Shown piece after piece: positions 1 to 9,798 of a stretch of DNA of 64,000 nt (within the stretch, counting starts at the first letter, position 1; each line of letters begins with the position of its first letter). The stretch is taken from positions 16,771,001-16,835,000 of the forward strand of contig NC_133036.1 in the NCBI RefSeq assembly GCF_048771995.1, in the 5' to 3' direction. Position numbers and translations under genes: made by a program. The notes beneath the pieces are model-generated. The model made no database searches. It was given only the letters and a program-made list of their open reading frames with translations, and had not been told where the DNA came from. The stretch is from Taeniopygia guttata (Eukaryota > Chordata > Aves > Passeriformes > Estrildidae).

Positions 1-565
1 TCCAGGGCACTGGTATTTCAGATCTCCTTGGACTGTTCTTCCTGAAGCAGAGGGGAAGGCCACTGTCCTCTCTCCATCACCCTTTAAACACAGCCCAGCC
101 TGATGATGATAAACAGACAGGGCTGATCATGAGGCTTCACATCTCGATGTGATTATCTCAACTCGTTTATGCTGAGTGTGTGTATAAAATTTAATGAAGA
201 ACTTCTGTGATCCTCACTAATAACAAATGGTGCTGGAAAATCCTGCCTGTCTCAGATTTGATTTGGTCCTGTCATAGATTTATGTATCTGGAAGTATTGA
301 TCACTCATAAAACGGATGAGGAGCCAGACAAAAAGCAGGTGTGAATTGTGTGTTTAATATCACTTTCCCTTGCCCTCAAGGTAACAGACATGCTGGAGTG
401 CACCAGTGTGTGGCAGTGGATCTCCAGCTGAAGGTAAACACTGAAATAATTGATATTTACCATCTGGGTGTATTTACAAAGTGACATGCTTTAACACAAG
501 TAATAATCTCCATGTCCCTTCCAGCTGTGCAGTTTAAGCACAAACTCTCATCTCAATTTTAAAAT
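1..565. other. unique AT-rich sequence, no gene seen
   Basis: No repeat, RNA gene or exon is recognised here. Short open frames lack family similarity and coding character. Confidence 0.5.
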
Positions 566-822
566 AAATCATAGAAGGACTTGGGTTGAAAGGGACATTA
601 AAGATCATCTTATCCCATCCCCTGTCTACCTTCCTCTATCCCAGGTTGCGCTAAGCCCTGCCCAACCTGATCTTGGACACTTCCAGGGGCAGCCTCAGCT
701 TCTCTGGGCAACTGTTTCACTCTGTTATTTTTTTTTCTTAAAGCATAGATTCACCAGATGCAGACTCCATCTCCTTTCTGCTGCTACCTGTGTTGTTTCC
801 TTTTCCACCTTGTCCTGCACTC
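566..822 (-). mobile_element. old CR1 LINE 3' fragment
   Basis: In reverse orientation this begins with a CR1 3' tail (AATCATAGAAGGACTTGGGT) followed by the typical GATCATCT block, the CAACCTGATCTTGGACACTTCCAGGG block and a trace of TTCCACCTTGTCC. The middle is heavily diverged and T-rich. It is the 3'-untranslated end of a CR1 retrotransposon, 5'-truncated as most copies are, and has no coding capacity. The left end is clear; the right end is uncertain by some tens of bases. Confidence 0.75.
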
Positions 823-985
823 ACCAATTGAACAGGAAGAATGCTGGATTTTGTTCTTGTCCAAATGGGGGGAACATACAGAATCTTCAGGAATCACACT
901 GCACGTGGTGATGAAAAACTATACCTGAACATAATTATAAAAATCATAGCTGCGTATTTTTCATATGTATTTAAGATCATGATGG

Positions 986-1115
986 TCACAGAACTGCAGA
1001 ATCCTTTCGGTTGAAAAACACCTTCGAGATCATGGAGTCCAAACGTTGACCAGTCCTCTACTTATCACCCAGCCCAGAGCACTGAGTGCCATTTCTGTAG
1101 CAAAAAATAGTGTGA
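986..1115 (-). mobile_element. old CR1 LINE 3' fragment
   Basis: Starts with CACAGAACTGCAGAATC, then a degraded form of the CR1 3' block that includes GAGATCATGGAGTCCAA and GAGCACTGAGTGCCA. This matches the older CR1 subfamilies whose 3' end reads as 'gatcatcgagtccaac' on this strand. The similarity fades after about 1115. Confidence 0.65.
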
Positions 1116-1474
1116 GCTCTTTTCCCCATTGGAGATTCTATCCATGTAGCCAAGAAAGTGTAAAGCCAGTTCTTTTATTCAAGACTTCATTTGAGAACTT
1201 CCATGAAATGCATTCCCAGGTGTCTCATCAGAAGCTCTCTGGTAAGGCTCTCTTGTGTCACTGCTGTGACAGGACAGGGGAAGGGCAGTGTGACCACAGT
1301 CACCTGTTCCCTGCAGCCTGAGTGAAGCACCTGCAGCTCCAAAGAATAATCTTTACATATCTGTGAAAATCCTGGGGCTATTTCTGTTCCCCTGAGCTTG
1401 GAGAGCCCACCCTGAAGCCCTTCAGTCTCAGTGTGTGTGGTGTGGATTTGTGGAGGAGTCTGGTATCTCTGTAT
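1116..1474. other. unique sequence, nothing identified
   Basis: Moderately GC-rich single-copy sequence between a CR1 fragment and an LTR. A 131-codon open frame on the minus strand (1187-1582) runs into the LTR and has no recognisable domain, so it is treated as chance. Confidence 0.4.
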
Positions 1475-1827
1475 TGCAGGAAATCCAGAATTCCTGAACA
1501 ACTGACCAATGGGATCAAGCAGAAGCTGTTTACTCTTTACATTACACGCACTTTTACAAATTCTACAAACTTCTAAGTACACACTTCTTGATTGGTGCCT
1601 TTGCCTTGTTCACTCATTTTCTGCTTCCATTTCTCAGAGTATATGACTGGTTACAGTCCAGGTGTTTCACAGTCCTCTGTTATCTAGTTCCTCCAGTCTT
1701 GATATTTGGTTTTTCAGCCTCTTCTTTCTTAATTTTAGTACAATTTATGTTCTAATGACCTTGATGAATTCCTGAGGCTTTGATAACAAACTTAGAAGCA
1801 GGCTAGTTGGTGCACACTGTGGCCTCA
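1475..1827 (-). mobile_element. solo ERV LTR, family C copy 1
   Basis: Aligns over its whole length with the LTR at 30091-30457: shared blocks include TTGCCTTGTTCACTC / TTGCCTTGCTCTCTC, GGTTACAGTCCAGGTGTTT and CCTTGATGAATTCC. On the minus strand it starts TGAGGCCACAG and ends near TTTCCTGCA, and the second copy has an AATAAA at the matching place, so the minus strand is probably sense. No internal retroviral sequence flanks it and no target duplication remains, as expected for an old solo LTR. Family name not known to me. Confidence 0.7.
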
Positions 1828-3811
1828 CCCTTGCAAATACACAGTGAAATATGCAGTGAAATATGTCCTGTGCAGTAGGACAGGAAGAACATTTTGGAAG
1901 GGTTATTCCTCAGAGGTCAGGGAGCTGAAAACATGGATCAGAGGCATTTCCAGCGAGGCTGCTCTGACAGTGTACCCACTCCTCAGGTAATCAGGGTTAG
2001 GAAGGCAACAAATAAAACTGTCAGGAAGGCAAAATTAAAGATCTATCATGAAAGGACAAGGCAAGGGAAGGTTTTTAATAAGTGGAGGAGTTAGTTTTCT
2101 CCTAATTAATGTCATTAATTTGGCTGACTGAACTGTGTTCAGGGACTCTGATTCATCATCTGGTCATCAAAAGGCTTTACAAGCTGACACCTCCTCATTT
2201 CTGCTGCCAATTCACAGAGGTGCAACTCTGCAAACTCATGCTGCTGATTCCAGTATCCTCTATGCACAACCAAATTAGGAGGAACTTAAAGTAAATCACT
2301 TGATCCATAATGTGAGAATGATGGCAAATTAGATTGGGGCTGCAGGATTGGAGAATGGAGTTAACTTCAAATTTGGAGAGATCAGAGGGGTGAAAACAAA
2401 CAAAGATGCTGGTCAAGAACTTCCAAACTTTCTGAGCCTCTGAACTTAAGGCAGTTTTTCATTTAAAAAAATCCCTTTTATTGAAAATGCATTTTTTGCA
2501 GGAAAAGATAACAAAGTTTTCTAAAGGACACTTCTGAAATAGTGTAACTAGATTAAGGAAAAGTGAGTACTATGAAATTGCTTTTCTCAGGAAGAAGATC
2601 TATTTCCTTCCAGAGGATACTCTTTGGTTCAATAATGTAATACATACAAAATGAGAAATCACTTGTCTGTACGTTTTAAGTGTGGGAGCTTGTGCTGTTG
2701 GCCCAAAAGTGGAGTATGTGTTTCTTAAATGCTAGTGTAGAATGATTTTTAAAAGCCGGGGCTTGTTAATGAGTATCAAACCACATTTGCTAAAGCTGTC
2801 AGTTCTCTTCCCTCTATATTTAGAGGAGATAATAGGTGTAATACATGATTCATCATGCACAGCCTCCTTCCTTATGCAAACACGAATAAACTCAGATATG
2901 AGAAGAACTGAGATGTGGCTTTCTGCCGTTTATTCTGAATACAAATCTCTTTCCATTGCTGACATTGAGGAATCCCAAAGACGTAACACAAATAAAGACA
3001 AGCAGATATCAGTAGCACGTTGTGAGTTATGCATAATTAATTTTTTTTTCTTCAAGAACAGTGTGACAGGAATGACCTCTCACAAAAAAGCTAGGATAAA
3101 AAAGTGCCTGTTAATTATTGTACATTATTTAAATTGACAAAGTCCTTAGAGATAAAGCTGGTATTGTTGTTGTTAGAATTGTCAGTTTTTGCATGAAGAA
3201 TTCTGTTTTCAGTAGCTTTAACTACAAATCTGCAAAGGACCAGCCAATATTTTTTGTATGAAAATTGTGCTGCAGTACAATTCCCTACATCCCAAATTCC
3301 TTTCATAGTAGACAACTGATAACAGGGTGAAAATTTCCAAAGGGAAAATGGTTATGGAAGGTTTTGTTTTATTGTACCAAAGAAAATGGCAATTTTGTTT
3401 CTATGAAAAGTGCCAGTAGTTGATGTTTTAAAACTGGAACATGATCTCTGGCAGATTAAAGTGTTCATTGTTGGCAAAGCTGCCTGGCTTTGAAAAATAT
3501 TATATTATTCAAGTTACAGTGGGGTCAAGCTGGACCATTATTAGGGCCCAGCAATAAAAAACCAAAAAAGACCTTTTCTCACTCTCATCCTATTTAGAAA
3601 CTGAAATAAAAACCAAGCCTTTGGTGTCTATTTATTCCAATGTCTGAAAACCCTAGCTGGCCATGACAGACCATGATAGTAACTGTTGCTATCAGTTAAC
3701 TGCAGTTGCATGCAGGAGAGTGGTGAAGGCTTGGTTTTTAGCAAAATTATTGCTAGATTGCTAAAGCCATTGGTAAGACCTCCTCTAGACTTTTACATAT
3801 TACTGTGAACA
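1828..3811. other. unique AT-rich sequence
   Basis: Nearly 2 kb without recognised repeats or exons. It holds a short direct duplication of CAGTGAAATATG near 1842-1866 just outside the LTR, and a T-run near 3042-3050. Open frames up to 131 codons show no domain. Confidence 0.45.
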
Positions 3812-3935
3812 TGCTCAGGCCTCCTCTGGGCTCTCTCAGCAGCTCCAGGTCCCTCCTGCGCTGGCCAGGGCTGGGGCAGCTCTGCAGGTGGGGTCTCACC
3901 TGAGGGGACAGGGAGGCAGAACCCCCCTGGATTTA
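3812..3935 (-). mobile_element. internal CR1 fragment lacking its 3' end
   Basis: Nearly identical to the 5' part of the CR1 at 11747-12325 (blocks GGGCTCTCTCAGCAGCTCCA and GGGGCAGCTCTGCAGG). It has neither the conserved CR1 3' block nor the octamer tail, although CR1 copies normally keep the 3' end. The fragment was probably separated from its 3' part by deletion or rearrangement. Confidence 0.8.
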
Positions 3936-4710
3936 TGTAAAGCTCAGTGCCCAGGCAGAAATCATCAGCTGCATTTTAAAGAATTGATTCTAAGATGATC
4001 TTACAATGCTTTTCAACACACAGGACACTTTACTCCTTGCAGTTTCAACTGAGAATTTTGGCAACACTGTCCACTTTCAGTCTGAATTTTGCCTTCTCAC
4101 AGCTGAACCTTATGTGCTTTGTGAACTTTGGAAATTGCAAATCGGCATTTCCCTGCCTTCTGCATGCTCTTGGAATGTGCACTGCCTGCACCTGGATTTG
4201 TAAGGTGTTTTCAAAGGCTTCTGCTTTAAAGGTTAAGATAAATATAATAACCTGTAATTTCTGATAAATATGCACTATATTAATGTTTCACCATACTGAG
4301 GAACATTTATTTTTGAGTTCCTTAACAGGACGCTCCATCCACAGCACAGGATTTTTGACCTGTCAGCTGCACATGCTTGTCTGGTTTAGAGTATGGCAAA
4401 TTACTTTGCTCAGGACAGAAGGCACAGAAAGTGTCAAACACTCAATTAGCAGTATGACTAAAAATATTCCTAAGCCGAGTTCTTGTAGGCTCAATTTCTC
4501 TGCCTATAAGGATAAGACAATAAGATAATTAACATTGACAGCTTCAAATAAATTATCCTAAATGTAGCTAAGTAGACACAAATGTATAAATTGAAAGCTT
4601 TTGTGCATCTGTGTGTCTGTGTAAATTGTTTATTAAGAAACCACACTGGTATTTTTGAGAGAAATTCAGCACACTGGCAAGGGAATGTATTATTGAGAAA
4701 AAAATTGAAC
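3936..4710. other. unique AT-rich sequence
   Basis: No repeat or exon recognised. Overlapping short open frames occur on both strands around 3995-4275 but none resembles a known protein. Confidence 0.45.
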
Positions 4711-5100
4711 TATTGGAGACAGCCCAGAGGAGGCACTGGAGGAGCAGAGGATGGAGCAGCTCTGCTGGGAGGAAAGGCTGGCACAGCTGGCATCGCTCAC
4801 CTGCACAGGAGGAGCTTTGGGCTGAGCTCAGGGTGGCCTTGCAGGGCCTGGAGGAGCTGCAGGAAAGATGGAGAGAGACAATTGCCAAGGGCTGGAGGGA
4901 CAGGGCACAGGGAATGGCTCCCAGTGGCAGAGGGCAGGGCTGGATGGGATGTTGGGAATGAGGAATTGTTCCCTGGCAGGGTGGGCAGGCCCTGGCACAG
5001 GTGCCCAGAGCAGCTGTGGCTGCCCCTGGATCCCTGGCAGTGCCCAAGGCCAGGTTGGACACTGGGGCTGGAGCAGCCTGGGACAGTGGGAGGTGTCCCT
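4711..5100 (+). mobile_element. CR1 LINE 3' region, part 1 (split by an LTR)
   Basis: Sense-oriented songbird CR1. It runs from an AGCCCAGAGGAGG block through GGCCTTGCAGGGCCTGGAGG and GGGAATGAGGAATTGTTCCC to GGGAGGTGTCCCT, where similarity to the sister copies at 14700, 34466 and 55595 stops abruptly. It resumes at about 5532 with the expected next block CATGGCAGGGGGTGGCACTG, so the element was cut by the LTR between. Long open frames here (up to 176 codons) are chance products of the GC-rich 3' region. Confidence 0.92.
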
Positions 5101-5101
5101 C

Positions 5102-5526
5102 TGATGTCTTGAGAGGCTGAACCTGGAACAGAGCCTGGACAGAGTTACAGAATAAAACAGGGATTTGCTAAAAGGCCTAAATGGATCCACCTTGGGCAGC
5201 ACAAGAGCCCAGCCAGGGCTACACCCAAGATGGACCCAAATGGTCACAGAGTGGACAATGCGCCAGGAAGTCTCTCACTTTTATAAGTTTTAGTCCATTT
5301 TCAGATTGTAAATTTTCCAGTTATGACATTTGCCTCTTCTTCAGTTCCCCACTGTTTATACTTTTTGGCCTGAGGCTTGTAATGGCTGTCCTTGGTCTCA
5401 AGCTGGAAAAGGATTGTTTTTCTACCTACCCTGTGAAGAGATTCTACCAACACTTAATATAATGCTCAGAGCTACACCCCTAGGCAGAACAGAATCTCAA
5501 AAATATGAACGCAAAAACTGAAGGCA
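5102..5526. mobile_element. solo ERV LTR inserted in CR1
   Basis: 425 bp with TG...CA ends (TGATGTCTTGAG ... CTGAAGGCA) lying exactly at the breakpoint of a CR1. The flanks TCCCTC (5096-5101) and TCACTG (5527-5532) each differ by one base from the unbroken CR1 sequence TCCCTG seen in sister copies, consistent with a 6-bp target duplication. The interior (GGGCTACACCCAAGATGGACC, then TCTCACTTTTATAAG) resembles LTRs I know from songbird genomes, but I cannot name the subfamily. No internal retroviral genes are present. Strand undecided: TTTTATAA near 5279 would suit plus. Confidence 0.8.
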
Positions 5527-5531
5527 TCACT

Positions 5532-5605
5532 GCTCATGGCAGGGGGTGGCACTGGATGAGCTTTAAAGTCCCTCCCAACAAAACCATTCTCTGAGTCTGT
5601 GTTTG
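5532..5605 (+). mobile_element. CR1 LINE 3' end, part 2
   Basis: Continuation of the CR1 at 4711-5100 beyond the inserted LTR: CATGGCAGGGGGTGGCACTG, then GAGCTTTAAAGTCCCTCCCA and a degenerate tail ACCATTCTCTGAGTCTGTG. The tail is the CR1 3' terminus used for priming reverse transcription. Confidence 0.88.
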
Positions 5606-7767
5606 CTGCAGTACTCCAGGCCAGGTGAATTTCTGTGTGTTTTTAATCAATTCTCCCTTGCCCTGTTGGTTACACAGTGTTTTTTCCTTTCCCTGTTAAA
5701 ATTGCTGAAGTTGACTGCAACCCACTTTCTTCTGAAATACTGGAATTGAAATGCTTCCATTGAGATTTCTCAGATACATATTTGTGAAAAGTCTTAAGTT
5801 AAAAACATGGAACTAATAATAGTGAGGACTGCTTTCCTCAGAAAAAATAATTTAAAGAGTGTATCGATATGCTGCCTTTAAATGGTAATGTTTGAAGATT
5901 CAGTTGTGCATTTAAAGTGTCCTCAATTTAAACATGTGCTCACATTCACTGCATAGCAGAATTTGCCCAAAAAATTTTAAACAAAACACTGACTTCCTTT
6001 CTTTTTTAAAAAATATCCTAAATTTGAGTAGATACTGCTTTTTCTTCTATCTGATCTTCCTCTTTGCCTTTTTAGTACCAATTCCTAAGATGCTTATGCA
6101 TGTTTTATTTTATGCACTGACACTGTTCTGAGGATGGATGAGTGCATGCAAAATTTTTTGAAGTGGGGACAAAAGAATCAAGTTCTTGGTAAAGCAGGAG
6201 AATTTTATCTTGGCTATTAAAATGGGACAGACACATACAAATGTCTGAACTTCTCTATTTACCAGCACTTTTCAAAGCATCCAAGCGTTGCAGTCAGAAC
6301 AGTTACAGCAACTGGTTGCTGGGTCTACACAGGTATCATATTTGTAACCATTAGTATGCAGACAGCAGATGATTAAATGCATTTGTGATAAAATGTGACA
6401 CCATATTATAAATGAGAATGGAAAATGAATTTATAACCATACATCATGTATTAAAATATATGTGACAAGCTCAGACAGATGAAGACAATGCCAAAATAAC
6501 AAATACTGGATATGTCAGTTTTATCTTTAAAAGAAAAGATGTTTTCTTCATGTTCTATTTTATGTCTTTTTTGTTGTTGCTTAAATTCATGTGTCTCAGC
6601 AAAAAATGACAACAGAGGTGTGGCTATGGCACATCTGTTAACTTTTGGTGGATGTCAGTCAGCAGTCCTTTCTAACATTAAATAAGACTGTGAAATTCTT
6701 GTCCAGAAAATTTAATATAAATTGAATTGACATGATCTCTTTAATCATAATAAACATTTTTCCATTTTTTTTCTATAAAAATGTGAAGATTCCATCCAAC
6801 TAATATAAAATAATTTACCCTTGAAGATGTAAGAGGTTTCGCTGTAGTTTTATTACAGGTTCATTGTCAAGGAGCCTGAAGGGAATTTTTGGGATCATCT
6901 GGGCGCATAGACCATCTTCTCAGTCTTGGGCATAAGAGATGTCCCAGACCTGGTGGACTGTCCTATAATTCATATTTCTTAGAAGATTTATTAACATTTT
7001 CACTAAACTTGCGTGTTTGTTCTGAAGATCTCAGGTTAAGCCCACCCACAGCTTCAGTGTATAAATTATTTTGTGTGTAAACTCAAATAGGGACTTCTGT
7101 TTTTCCTGGATCAGAGATTTTATCATTCCAAGCTTTAAATCCTGAAGTATTTATCTAATTTCTTGCTTTAAGCACTCTGTTTCAGTTGATTATTAGTCCT
7201 GCACAAGCAGAATTAGTCCAGTGGGCTTTAAGACAGTGTCAGATTGATAACAGAAAAGTCATTCAGATGTATATTCTCAGCTGAGGCTTCATGGACAGAA
7301 GGCTTTTTGGAGACTCCAAAAAAAAAAAAAAAGAAAAGCTGTTGAAATCTCAGGCAAAAATATGTAGTCCTTAAATGTTGTGTAGAAAAGGGAAATACTT
7401 TAAAAAACCAAAACCACCCAAACCCACATCAGTTTTATGTGAATTTAGCCTTTAAAAAACTCACAACTTTTCTTTAGAAAAATATTTATTAATTATATTT
7501 AAACCCACAGGATGCAAAGTTTGATTAGATAATTATATGTACTGTGTATAATACAGTTGACTACTGTAAAGAATAATTCTCTACACAACATGAAAGTGAA
7601 TTTTGTTCATGTTTTTAATCTTAATTTTTTTTTTTTTTGCAATTTACTTTTATTTCCTTTCTATTTAAAGGCACTAATCAAGGTTGGCAGGAATGTATTA
7701 GGTTCTTTTATGAACATGCAGGAAAATACAAAGTTTTAGCTGAATTATTTTAAATCAGGACACAAAA
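5606..7767. other. unique AT-rich sequence
   Basis: About 2.1 kb of AT-rich DNA without recognised repeats, apart from an A-run at about 7319-7332 and a T-run at about 7626-7638. No exon-like structure noticed. Confidence 0.45.
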
Positions 7768-7888
7768 AACCTCATGGAACAGGCACAAGCAGATAAATCT
7801 ATTTGTCTAAGGTCACACAGAAGGTTGGTGGTAGAGCTTGGAGTAGAACTCCTGATATCTGACTTCCAGTATTAGAGTCCTAATAAAT
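7768..7888 (+). mobile_element. probable MIR/CORE-SINE fossil
   Basis: TTGTCTAAGGTCACACAGAA followed by GGTGGTAGAGCTTGGAGTAG, AACTCCTGATATCTGACTTC and ATTAGAGTCC parallels, in order and spacing, the 3' half of the amniote-wide MIR element (aaggtcacacag ... ggcagagc ... gaacccaggc ... agagtcc). MIR is a tRNA-derived SINE that stopped moving very long ago, so this would be much older than the CR1s and LTRs around it. The upstream tRNA-like half is not recognisable. Confidence 0.72.
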
Positions 7889-8928
7889 AATTCATGTAAT
7901 TTCTCTGTTTTTATCTCCTTGCAGAATTGTCATGAGTGTGCTCTGAGACATTCTGTATTCATTCCAGAACCATTTTTTGCAAAAAGCTCAAATATTGTTT
8001 GATTATGGCTGTCTGACGTTTCCCATCCTAATTCCTGTTTCATGGATGGTTAGATGGGAATGTAAGGCCTTTTTCCCCCAACATACAAACCTCAGTCACA
8101 GGATGACACCACCCCAAATTCAGCTGGGCTGAGGTGGGGTTGTGCAGAGGAGAAAGTGCTTAGGGTTACTCACAAAAAATAAAGTTATTAGTGCTGGCAA
8201 CATGAAAGACTTCTCATTGTCTCTTCTGGATAGTCACCACAGTGCTGGTTTTAAACAAATTTATCAGAATTTAGGTAACAGTAATTTAAAGTATCTAAAC
8301 ATATGAAATTTAGTTGAATAGAAAGTTTAGAGTGTCACTTTTGGAAACTATTTTTCCTAGAAATGTTCAGTCATTCAGTAATGAAAAAATTGAGAGTGAA
8401 GTAAAATTTCTATTAAAATTCAAATGACTATTCATGGAAAATACTTTATTCATTATACTCTGATATTTATATATTTTACAGAAATATATATATGCCCAGA
8501 CAGTCTGGACTAGGTTTCCTAAGTGCATGACTGTAAATCTAGGGGGAAATGTGGTAAAATTCAGAAATTACTTTCTCAATCTGCAGCTTTGGCCTCGTTT
8601 ACATTATGTCCTCCACCATTCTTTTATTTTAGGAGAGAAAATATTCTGGTGGTTGCATAATTAAGCCTGATAGTTTTGGAAAATGTAAAAAACCCCTAAT
8701 TAACTAGATAATGTTTAATGTAATTTCTGAAATAAGAATGAAAAGCAGGTACTCAGGAACATTTATTTTCTGCCTTAAGTTCGTTTGCACAACACAAGGG
8801 TCTGGCTTTGGAAGTTATTTCTTAGCCAAGAGGTGGCCACTACTTTCTGCATTTGGCATCTTTCACTCAATTAGGAAAAGAGGGTTTTCCTTCAGGGGAA
8901 GAAAGCCCAGAATACCTGAGCAAGGTCT
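7889..8928. other. unique AT-rich sequence
   Basis: No gene. A short TA-rich stretch lies near 8463-8494. Otherwise nothing recognised. Confidence 0.45.
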
Positions 8929-8982
8929 GGGTCGGGCTGTGCTCCCAGGGAACAGGGACAGGAGGAGACAGAACGGCCTCAG
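8929..8982 (+). mobile_element. CR1 (outer copy), 5' part
   Basis: GGGTCGGGCTGTGCTCCCAG ... GAACGGCCTCAG matches the intact relative at 51905-52349 (GGGTCGGGCTGTGCTCCAGG ... GGGAACGGCCTCAG). In that relative the next bases are GCTGGGCCAGGGCAGG; here those bases come only at 9369. The outer CR1 was split by a second CR1. Confidence 0.88.
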
Positions 8983-9364
8983 CCCTGTGAGCAACAACTG
9001 AGGGAGCTGGGGTTGTTTAGTCTGGAGAAAAGGAGACTCAGGGGTGACCTTATCACTCTCTACAGCTCCTGAAAGGTGGCTGTGCTCAGCTGGGGTTGGG
9101 CTCTTTCTCCAGGCGGCACTGACGGAACCAGACGACACAGTCTCAAGCTGTGTCAAGGGAAATAGAGGTTGGCTGGTTATGAGGGAAAAGTTTTTTACAG
9201 AATGGCCTGCCCAGGGAGGTGGTGGAGTCACCATCCCTGGATGTGTTTAAAACAGACTGGATGTGGCACTGGGTGCCAGGGTTTAGTTGAGGTGTTGGGA
9301 CTGGGTTGAACTCAATGATCTTGAAGGTCTCTTCCAACCTGGTCATTCTCTGAAATCTGTGAAT
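8983..9364 (+). mobile_element. CR1 (inner copy) nested in another CR1
   Basis: A CR1 3' region of a different, older-type subfamily. Its blocks are TGAGGGAGCTGGGGTTGTTT, a degraded middle, GGGAGGTGGTGGAGTCACCA, GAACTCAATGATCTTGAAGG and its own octamer-like tail CATTCTCTGAAATCTGTGAA. It lies between two halves of the outer CR1. The same four bases TCAG occur at both junctions (8979-8982 and 9365-9368), which could be a short target duplication. 5'-truncated, non-coding. Confidence 0.87.
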
Positions 9365-9368
9365 TCAG

Positions 9369-9597
9369 GCTGGGCCAGGGCAGGCTCAGGTGGACACCAG
9401 CAGGAATTTCTGCATGGAAAGGGTGCTCAGGCCTTGGCAGGGGCTGCCCAGGGAGCTCTGGAGTGCCCATCCCTGGAGGTGTCCCAGGAAGGGCTGGAGG
9501 TGGCACTCAGAGCTCTGGGCTGGGGACAAGGTGGGCATCGGGCACAGCTGGGACTCCATGGCCTTGCAGGGCTTTTCCAACCTCACTGGTTCTGCAC
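9369..9597 (+). mobile_element. CR1 (outer copy), 3' part
   Basis: Resumes exactly where 8982 stopped: GCTGGGCCAGGGCAGG, then CAGGAATTTCTGCATGGAAA, GTGCCCATCCCTGGAGG and CTTGCAGGGCTTTTCCAACC. The octamer tail is eroded (CTCACTGGTTCTGCACCTGG). Nearly identical to the intact copy at 51905-52349. Confidence 0.88.
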
Positions 9598-9626
9598 CTG
9601 GATTAATTAATTCCAACATTTAACAA

Positions 9627-9773
9627 CCCTGAGATTAGTTCAGTTACTTAGAGCATGGTGCTGGTAACACAAAGGTTGTGGTTGGATCCCCTCATGGGCC
9701 GTTCACTTAAGAGTTTGACTCGATTATCCTTTTGGGTTTTTTCTAACTCAGAAAATCCTGTGATTCTATGAAC
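9627..9773 (+). mobile_element. tRNA-Ile-derived SINE with CR1-like tail (TguSINE1-like)
   Basis: Bases 9627-9700 read as a degraded tRNA-Ile: TTAGTTCAGTTACTTAGAGC (D-arm), GGTGCTGGTAAC (anticodon arm, AAT changed) and GGTTGGATCCC (T-arm), ending GGGCC. A CR1-type tail follows: TTTGACTCGATTATCC, then TCTAACTCAGAAAATCCTG and TGATTCTATGAA. This bipartite design matches the songbird SINE known as TguSINE1, which is copied by CR1 machinery. It is a retroposon and not a functional tRNA gene: the anticodon loop and the acceptor stem are mutated. Confidence 0.88.
9636..9690 (+). promoter_or_regulatory. fossil RNA polymerase III A and B boxes of the SINE
   Basis: TAGTTCAGTTAC (9636-9647) corresponds to the A box and GGTTGGATCCC (9680-9690) to the B box, with one central C-to-G change from the usual GGTTCGA. 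They drove SINE transcription in the past; the changes suggest weak or no present activity. Confidence 0.65.
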
Positions 9774-9798
9774 CCTTTGTAACAACCCATTCCATCAC

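Noticed and set aside
4582..5112. 176-codon frame and overlapping long frames on both strands
   Set aside because: They cover the GC-rich CR1 3' untranslated region; similar frames appear in every sister CR1 copy on either strand.
9627..9700. Functional tRNA-Ile gene
   Set aside because: The anticodon is changed, stems are mispaired and a CR1-like tail is attached, so it is a SINE copy.
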